A stretch of DNA of 64,000 nt, taken from the NCBI GenBank assembly GCA_944990035.1, contig CALYLX010000013.1, positions 62,001 to 126,000 of the forward strand, given 5' to 3'. This document shows, one piece after another, positions 56,616 through 64,000 of this stretch. The notes beneath the pieces were generated by a model. The model worked only from the letters and a program-made list of their open reading frames with translations. It searched no databases and was not told where the DNA came from. The DNA is from Clitopilus passeckerianus (lineage: Eukaryota; Basidiomycota; Agaricomycetes; Agaricales; Entolomataceae). Positions within the stretch are counted from its first letter, which is position 1; the number at the start of each line of letters is the position of its first letter. Position numbers and translations under genes: made by a program.

Positions 56616-58338
56616 ATGGAAGAGGCGCAGGATGCGGTGCTGGGCTTGGTCAAATCCAGCACGGATTATATCACCAAGTTGCCCGAAACCACCCGTTTGA
56701 TCGTGCAGGATATGAAGGAGATTCAGAAAGCGTTGAATGGTCTCCAAGTTCAGTGTAAACTGGAATGCTTGGAAATTGAAAAGAAGGTGAGCCATAGCAT
56801 GATCGGAATATCGGTGCGGCGATCTGACCCGATCCGTTTATAGTACCATGACCTCCAAAGACCGCTCCGTGAAAGGCTGCAAGATCTCACCTTTGGGAAG
56901 CTGCAGGAATCGGATGGGGAACCCAGTGCAGAGAAATCTGGAGAAAACGCGGGAGGAGACACTCCTACTGGCGTCCCCAACTTTTGGTTCAGGGTTCTGA
57001 ACAATCATCTCGCTTTTCGTGACCTAATTGAAGAACACGATCGGGACGTTCTCAAGCGACTCACCAACATACGCGTCGAATACCTCAGCAGTTTGGATCT
57101 GATATCGGGCCCAGGATACAGATTAATATTCGAATTTCTTCCCAACGACTACTTCGAGAATCAGCTACTCTCCAAAACCTACCAGTTCGACAGCGAAAGA
57201 TCGGGGAGCTCGGGAGACTTCGTTTATCGGTCCGCCATCGGAACGAAGATAGAATGGAAGAAAGGGATGTGCCTGACTCAGCGTGACGATGACAATCTTC
57301 GCTGTAAGTTGCGAGGCTTTTAAATACCGAAGTCCTCTAACCGTCAACTGTGCTAGTTTCGTTCTTCCACTTTTTTGACCCTGTGACGAAGGAAGAAATG
57401 ATCGAACTGGAAGAGGAAGAGGACAAGGAGTGGTTGGCTGCTATCAAAGACGAGATTGAAGACGACTTCGAATTTGGTGCTGTTCTCAAAGACCAGGTTT
57501 GTCCGTGCCGAAGATGCTTTGCAAAAATTATGCCCACGATTTGGCCTATTAGATTCTTCCTCATGCAGTTGACTGGTTTACCGGAAGACTTCTCGAGGAG
57601 GCTTGTTCAGCCGTAACTTCGACGGTGAACCCACAGAAGGCAACAGGCTTTCGAACCCCGAAACGCGGGCCTAAATACGAATACAGTGCGATCTTGAAGG
57701 ATGCGAACCCTGAGCTGGGACGTTCCTTACTTTCCCTAGGGGCTGAGCACGGACATATCGGCGTCGTAAAGCTCCTACTTGAACGTGGAGATATTGATAT
57801 CAACTCCCAGGATGGTAAAGGCAGGACACCCCTCTTGTCCGCTGCCCGGAATGGTCACGCCAACGTCGTCAAGCTACTGATTGGCGCAGCGGGCATTAAT
57901 GTCAACTCTCCCTCGAACGATGGTAGAACCCCGCTCTATACCGCAGCCTCTAATGGAAACGTCGAAGTCGTCAAGCTGTTGATAGGCACACCTGGCATCG
58001 ACGTCAATTCACCCTCAAATACCGGCGCCACCCCACTATACATCGCAGCCTGGAGTGGACATGCGGAGGTCTCCAAGCTGCTGGTTGGGGCGGCTGGGAT
58101 CGACGTCAATTCACGCCGGAAGGACGGCGCTACCCCACTCTATATCGCAGCCCAGAATGGACATTCCGAAGTCGTCAAGGTGCTAATTGGCGTAGATGGG
58201 GTCGACCTCAATCTTGGACGGCGAGGTTCAACACCATACTCTGTTGCAGTACAGCAGGGTCATCAAGCGATCGCAGGACTGCTAGAAACCGCCATAGTCT
58301 CTAGGAGATCAAATGACCGAAGCATGGCACAGCGGTAG
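56616..58338 (+). CDS. NAP-domain / ankyrin-repeat fusion protein, copy 2
   Basis: Exons 56616-56786, 56844-57303, 57357-57496 and 57553-58338 encode 518 residues. The NAP part (residues 1-280) has the same landmarks as copy 1: the long N-terminal helix ending K-K-Y-H-D, G-V-P-N-F-W-F, P-N-D-Y-F-E-N, L-L-S-K-T-Y, A-I-G-T-K-I-E-W-K, S-F-F-H-F-F-D-P and L-P-H-A-V-D-W-F-T-G. About six ankyrin repeats follow from residue 312, against about 19 in copy 1. First and last repeats correspond between the copies, so the difference is in the middle of the array. Exons 2 (460 bases) and 3 (140 bases) have identical lengths in both genes. Both reading frames are intact, which suggests selection or recent duplication. 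Confidence 0.88.
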
Positions 58339-59343
58339 GCATGGGTCGGGGATGCGATTATAGACGGACTACATTTTCTCTTTGTAGAACATGTTTAGAG
58401 GGTTTAACATAGTTTGGACCGCGTAACTATCAACTTAATGCCGAGCTAGAGTATTGGATCATGAATAGGACACTGACATACTACTGATGACACTGAAATA
58501 ATAATGCAGTAAGCAATAGGCAACCAGCCCCTGCCGTAGCTGACCGAGACGACATTTTGTGAAGTTACGTCGAGAACTTGAACCATAGGCTGCCCATCCA
58601 CCCCTACCTCTCGTTGAAGGCGACACCTCGATGAAGTGCTCTTGAAACCGAGTGAGGGCGACCGGAAAATGCTAGTGGTAGTTCACATTTTCAAGACGTG
58701 TTTTGCTACGACACCAACAAGCCTTGTCCCTACAAAACTCAGGGGTAAAATATTACTCTCCATGTTGCTATCACTGTTGATTCTCGAGTCGAACGAGCGA
58801 CCTCAAGGTCAAGACGCTGCCAATGCTACTGCTACGCCAACCACGAAGTAAGAGGAGATATGATCCCCATTACGCTGGCTGGGCTCATATCGTATCCAAA
58901 GACAATTGGACCAGGACAATCACGTTTCTCACCACCACCATGCTAACTGTTCGTCGTAGTTCTATTTCTGTTAAGACTTGAATCACTATTTCAGGTTGCT
59001 GTATAGCAATAGCTATTGGTACTGGGGTGAGCGTAGAGCGTACTAGAAAGATATGTTACGAAAAGAGACGATGTGGGTACGAAGGCACAGGTATCTTGAG
59101 TTGGAAGGTCTCCGCCGTGAGCGAGATGTAGTTATGTGCACACCCTTAAGTAATGAAGAGAGACAGGCCAGACGAGGGTTCGTATCGTAAAGGTGACTAC
59201 ATAGGCAGGTGAGGATGAAGGAAGATACGTATAAGTCCGTGCAAGAGAGACGTGTCCAATGTTCCAGGATTAAGAATGTATAACGAGTAATACTCTACCC
59301 GGGAACAGTCCCGGTTCGTGTGCAACAAATCCAGTAGGAACGC
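58339..59343. other. Intergenic with a tRNA-like relic
   Basis: At about 58780-58850, minus strand, there is a tRNA-like sequence with A box GGCGTAGCAGTAG, a 4-bp T-stem around TTCGACT and partial acceptor pairing. It resembles the relic at 56270-56335. No protein gene is supported here. Confidence 0.4.
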
Positions 59344-61254
59344 TCATTCTCCTTCTCCCCTCTCCACCAACAACTGTTGGTCTTGGGTCGCATCCAAATG
59401 CTGGGTGTTGTTTGAAACACCAGTACTGTTACCAGCACCCAGGTCATCGTTATCATTCTCCTTCATCAACTGCGCTAGTTCGAGCGTCTGTGAGGGGATG
59501 CCCGAATGACAGATGTTGACCATCACGACCGTCATGAGAGCTGCCATTCAAGGCGTTGACCGAGGATGCAGGGGAGGAGTCGTAAGCTAGACTCCATGAT
59601 CTGAGTGCCGTACTCGTGTTCTGGAGCGAAGTTGCGATGCTCGTGTGAGTAAAGGTGGGATGAGGAGGGAGCGTTCCACCATCAAAGGCGTTGGCCAATG
59701 ACGATGGTTCAAGTTGTTCTGGTGACGTTGGGGAAGTGGGAACGGGGTGGTAGATCGAGGCTTGAGCCACTGCGACGAGGGTGGAGGTTGAGAGTAGTAG
59801 CCTTATGGGCAAGCACAGCAGCTTGATACAAATGCAGGTCTTCCGGTGTCCGATAAACGGTACGTGAGCTGGTACCTTTGTATGCATTGTCGGCGCAAGG
59901 GGCCATCAGCTGCAGGGAGGTGATGGTGAATATCGGTTTCAACCTGCATCGGGGGTTGGGGAAAGGGGATGGCAACGGGAGTGGGGATTCCGCCATCATC
60001 AACGACGCCACGGTGGGAGGCAGCTCTCGTATTCTCTATACCGAAGTTGACGCTGTCGTGTGTATTTGAAGTCGCAGCCCTCCTCGGGTATCTTCACCCA
60101 ACCGCCGCTGTGTAGGTCCTAGCCATGCTTGAGCTTGATCACGAGCTACGAGATCTTGTCGACGTGGACCTAGGTGTCGATGGTGAATGGGTTTTGGGGA
60201 AGGGAAGACGGAACTCTGGCGCTTTCGAGTAGCTATGAGCTACTCGAAGAGCAGCGGAATGTCGTTGCAGCAAAATTTTTGGCGCGGTTTCGGTGTTTAT
60301 GGGGTTCCTCGCGAAGAGGCCCAGCGTGGGGGATGTACCATCCAAGAGGCCACCAGATAAGATGGGAGCTACGCCGCTACGGCTGCGGATGCTGTTGGGA
60401 CAGCCGTGCAGGTCGAGGCTTGAGCCACCGTGACGAGAGTTGGTGTCGAGGGTGTACTGTCATGAGCAAGAACAACAGCTTGGCACGAAGGAGGGTCTTC
60501 AGGTGCCGTATGCGCAGTGGGCGGGCCAGTTGTACCGTTGTATACGCTGTTGGTGTAAGATTTCGTCAGCTTCGTGGGTGGGACGGTGAATGGTGGGTAT
60601 CGGCGAGCTTCTGGGGCTTGGGGAACGGCAACGGCAACGGCAACGGGAGCGACGATTCTTCCACCAGCAACGACGATGAGATGGAGACCAGCTCCCGTAG
60701 TCTCTATAGCGAAGTCGGCGCTGTGGGCATAGTCGGAGGGTGCATCTGGAATGGCAGCCTTCCTCGCGTATTCTTCAGCCCGCTGGTGCTTTGCAGGTAC
60801 TGCTTGTGCTTGAACTTGGTCATGGGGTGCAAAATCTCGTCGACGTTGACGTTGGGTGCCGGTGATGACTGGTTTTGGGGAACCAGAGACGCAACTCCAG
60901 CACCATCCGACTGGCCGTGATCTGCCCGAATAGCAGCAGGAAGGTTTCGTCGTTTGGTGAATTCCCCAGTGAGGTTTAGCGTTGAAAACGACAATCCAGA
61001 ATGAGGCTCCACGTGGTGGGATTGCAGGCTAGCCGTCACAGCCGTGGACGTCGTAGGAGCACACGTCGGTGTCGTGTCGGCGAGAAGGTGGCCAAGAGTG
61101 GTACCCGTGAGTGACAGCCCTCCCTTTCTCTGGTGTCGAGCGGGGAGGAAGGGTCCAGGGATGTTGGAATATTTTCAAGTGGCAATGACGATGTGGTTTC
61201 ACCATCTTGAGTCAGACTTGAGGCTTTTGGAGACGAGGCGTAAGGTTCAGCCAT
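59344..61254 (-). pseudogene. Ser/Pro-rich coding relic with internal tandem duplication
   Basis: Minus-strand open pieces (61254-61036, 61039-60704 and 60011-59344) read as Ser/Thr/Pro-rich protein, starting near 61254 (M-A-E-P). A segment of about 450 bases is duplicated in tandem (about 59752-60205 and 60408-60885). In both copies the same minus frame gives P-E-D followed by Q-A-x-V-L-A-H, which argues that this strand was coding. Stops and frame changes between pieces suggest a decayed gene or one with introns I could not place. No domain is recognised. Confidence 0.3.
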
Positions 61255-61380
61255 GATGCATGTGGCTTGACGTACGGTATGCTTGACCTGTGAAAAAAAC
61301 CGGTCAGAGAGAAAGACGAGCAAACGCAGAATAAACATACCTAGATCCGGACGAGGATGCATAGGTTTAAAGGCCTTCAC

Positions 61381-62194
61381 AGTTCCCGGCTTCGACTTCT
61401 AAACTCATCCAACACTCCATTCAACCATAGTTCTTTTACCGAAAATCGCAGATTTGTGGTTACAGTATTGGCGTTGAACCAAGTTCAAGCTCCCATTCCT
61501 TCAAGCTGCATGGTGGCTCCATCTCGTTCCATCTCCTTTGAGGTTTCCAACGATTAGCTTGAGGCCAGTTTGCTGCTGTGGAAGGGGTAGGAATCGTACA
61601 TGACGGATTTGAATGAGGAAGTGCTTGATGATGACTAAGCAAGATTGATTCGTAGTAAATTCCAGAGATAGTTTCATCGACACCAACTGCCGAAGTTCAA
61701 TTCGAAATAGCCGCCACAGCGACAGACGGTTCAAAAGCGACGTCTCATGTACATTGTAGCAGATCCTGCGTACCCTGGATGACGCCGAGACACGTTTCAA
61801 TTGGGCTACGTACTGAGGGATCTCTGAATCCATCAATGGGAACTTCTGTACTTGAGCATAACCACAGCTGCTTCTCAGTATCTTCTTTTCTGCGACGTAC
61901 TGTGATCCTAGTGCGTTAGGAGCGGATCTGGTGTACAGCTGCATCACTCCTTTGTAGCCACCTGATCGTACAAAAAAGGATCGTTTGGATACAGCCACTC
62001 GAGAAGCATCAAAAGGAAGATCTTCGCTTTGTACTCTCCGCTACGAGGATCCCACGTCAGGCAGCGGCGCTGTGGTCTACCGCCTGCTGTGGATTCGAGT
62101 CAACAGTCGACTTGACTTGGCATCATCTGTCATATTCAGGTTGCGCATGCCATGAATCTGTGCTGTGCATGATGGTTCAAGAATATAAAAAACG
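61381..62194. other. Intergenic, no gene recognised
   Basis: A 165-codon open frame exists on the minus strand (61998-61501) but shows no motif, no intron support and no signal. The last part is the promoter of the following secreted protein gene. Confidence 0.4.
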
Positions 62195-62230
62195 ATGAGA
62201 CTGAATTTGGCTCCTCAAATTCGACCCAGG

Positions 62231-64000
62231 ATGATTTCATTGACGCTATCGATTACCTTCTGGCTGGGGGTATCCGCTGCTTCCTTGTCTACAACTTTAA
62301 ATGGATCTACCGAATCTCTCTCAGACTTACACACCACAGGATCGCTGTCTGGCTACCTCAACAGCTCTTTACTGCTGACTCGACAGACTTCTCAGTGCTC
62401 GAAGGGCCCAGGTGGACGTAGGCCGAATCATCTACTTTTCCAAACTTGCATCAACTAACGACGTTTAATAGCTGTTTGCTCGCCGACAACATGTTGCGGC
62501 GCTGGGGAAAACTGCGTTACTGTGAAAGGAATACCTGGGTATGTAACTCGATTCAATCTAGGCAATGGATAATCTCATATGTCTAACTTCCTATATGTCA
62601 GATGCTGTCCAGTTTATGCAAGCACATGCGTACGCCCTGCTCCTCGACTTTCAGAAACTACTCTAACATATGGGCTCTCAGGGCGGTCAAACGTGCTGCG
62701 CCCCCTCGTAGGATTTTAGAGCTTAGACGATGGAAACATCCTAATATTTGCGTCCAGAACGGTTTGCTGTCCGCCCACCCCAACTGGCTGTTGTGTACCT
62801 GGATCCGTTTGCTGTGGAAACACATGTCCGTAACTGATTCAAGGCGTACGACCCAAAATCTGACCGTTTACTCAGGTTGCCCTCCAGGATCTATATGTGA
62901 ACGAGGAGAATGCATCGACGATTGTGAGTACTTACCCGGAAAATGATATAGCTCGCTCATAATACATCTCGTAGCTATTGTAAAGGCCAAGCGGGTTATC
63001 CGAATGGAGTACAAGAAGAAAAAGAACGGATGCGTGAGCTCTTCTTCATCTTTCTCTGAGATACTAACCTAACAATACCCAGGTACTCGTCAATATGTGC
63101 AACGGTAACGATTTCCCTGGCATCGGTATGCTTAAGCGTCTAAGTGGTCTATTGTGCAGGCATGAGAGGGAAGAACACCATCGAGCTAACCTACGAACAC
63201 CTGGATGAGAATGCAAAGAATGCAAAGCGAAGAGCTGCTGGCTGCAAAGACGGCTACTGTGCAAATCTCAAAGTAGGAAAGAATAATACTCCCTCAGCAA
63301 AATTGGGTCTCAACAGCTGCGACGAGGTAGGAAATGCGCATGGAAGTTCCGAGGAAAAGCTAACCTCTCCTACTGTTCAGTTCCCACCCGCTTCCTCACT
63401 CGAGGGAGGAGATGCAACGGATGGACTTTACCGAGCTATTAACTGCATACCAGGAAAGCAGAATAGCTGGCAGGGTGGTAAATTCAGCCGTTTGCGCCGA
63501 TGGACGAATATCCAGACCGGAGATAAATGGGTAATCAGTATCGATTGCGATAAGGTCCTTGGTCCGAATACCTCCCCATGCGACCAGTATCCATACGAGA
63601 CTCTCGACCGTCGGGATGTCATTGAGCTCTCGAATGTTACGACCGAAGGTGGGTCGACTCGGCATAGCGGTTGTCACATTGGCTTACCTCTTGTGTTTAG
63701 ACGACTATTTTGAAGGGTCATTGACGCCTGAAGCACCCGATAATCTGTTCGTTCTCCCTTTCGGCGATTTAGGCCCTGGACAGTGCGTCGTTTCAACTTC
63801 CTAATACTCCCATGTTATTAACAAGGTGCAGATATAACGCGACTTTCAACGTCGTTGCAGGCTCAGTCTTGAGCTCCTACGTGGTCGATAACCTCGGTGA
63901 CGACATCGCCATGTAAGTTTAAAATGATGACTTCTTCAAATGGGTAGACTCGCTGACGGAGTGACCTCTTCAGCCCTGATGAGACAGGCACCTCTACGGG
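62231..64000 (+). CDS. Secreted cysteine-rich protein with NucA/NucB-type nuclease domain (3' end beyond window)
   Basis: Exons: 62231-62411, 62472-62538, 62602-62629, 62682-62707, 62758-62825, 62876-62923, 62975-63033, 63083-63125, 63160-63326, 63381-63648, 63701-63782, 63826-63912, and 63974 on. All twelve introns keep frame. An in-frame ATG at 62195 is an alternative start. A signal peptide comes first, then a Cys-rich region with five C-C pairs in small exons, similar to granulin-like or chitin-binding-like modules. A basic stretch and the catalytic domain follow, with the C-D-E-F-P-P-A-S-S..E-G-G motif and N-S-W-Q-G-G typical of NucA/NucB DNases. This would be an extracellular nuclease. 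In E-F-P the usual Tyr is Phe. One donor is GTCCGT (62826). Confidence 0.82.

Noticed and set aside
60174..60920. 248-codon plus-strand open frame
   Set aside because: Composition is Arg/Trp/Cys/Gly-rich in the way of an antisense shadow. The minus frame is the one conserved between the two duplicated segments.
1..64000. CRISPR arrays, bacterial operons or ribosome binding sites
   Set aside because: Spliced genes throughout show a eukaryotic genome; no regularly spaced direct-repeat array with spacers was seen.

Overview
The window looks like genomic DNA of a filamentous basidiomycete, most probably an Agaricomycete. Genes are split by many short introns of about 45-65 bases (GT..AG, with CTAAC/CTGAC-type branch sites). 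The gene content fits: a GPI-type chitin deacetylase, a fungal sesquiterpene synthase, NucA/NucB-type secreted nuclease, Plavaka (CACTA-type) and Ty3 elements. Identifications rest on motifs I recognise; no database search was run.

Layout. 0.6-1.7 kb: a six-exon single-pass membrane protein gene (-). 2.1-3.2 kb: a diverged tandem duplication. 3.8-5.8 kb: an RD/proline-rich low-complexity protein (+). 6.4-7.5 kb: tRNA-like relics. 7.65-8.98 kb: two TIR elements lying end to end. 9.3-16.6 kb: three minus-strand genes in a row (chitin deacetylase, a proline-rich protein of unknown function, an AAA ATPase). 17.7-22 kb: two paralogous 59-residue cystine-knot-like secreted peptides on either side of a class I terpene synthase, plus a P450 fragment. 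22.7-24.1 kb: two tRNA-like elements with hairpins in the anticodon arm, and a small MITE.

24.7-29.6 kb and 54-58.3 kb carry the same block in two copies: an acetyl-CoA hydrolase (ACH1) pseudogene followed by a gene that fuses a nucleosome-assembly-protein (NAP) domain to ankyrin repeats (about 19 repeats in copy 1, 6 in copy 2). Between the copies is a nested transposon island: an orphan spliced ORF, a broken DUF6698-like gene with a Tc1/mariner element in an intron, a Plavaka transposase split by a 9.9-kb Ty3 retrotransposon with apparently identical LTRs, and a copia fragment holding a 1.3-kb TIR element. The Ty3 element has a broken pol but carries, antisense between pol and the 3' LTR, an apparently intact eight-exon gene of unknown function.

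59-61.3 kb holds a degraded internally duplicated Ser/Pro-rich coding stretch, and 62.2-64 kb a cysteine-rich secreted NucA/NucB-type nuclease that runs off the window. The two most unusual items are the NAP-ankyrin fusion pair and the intact antisense gene inside the retrotransposon.
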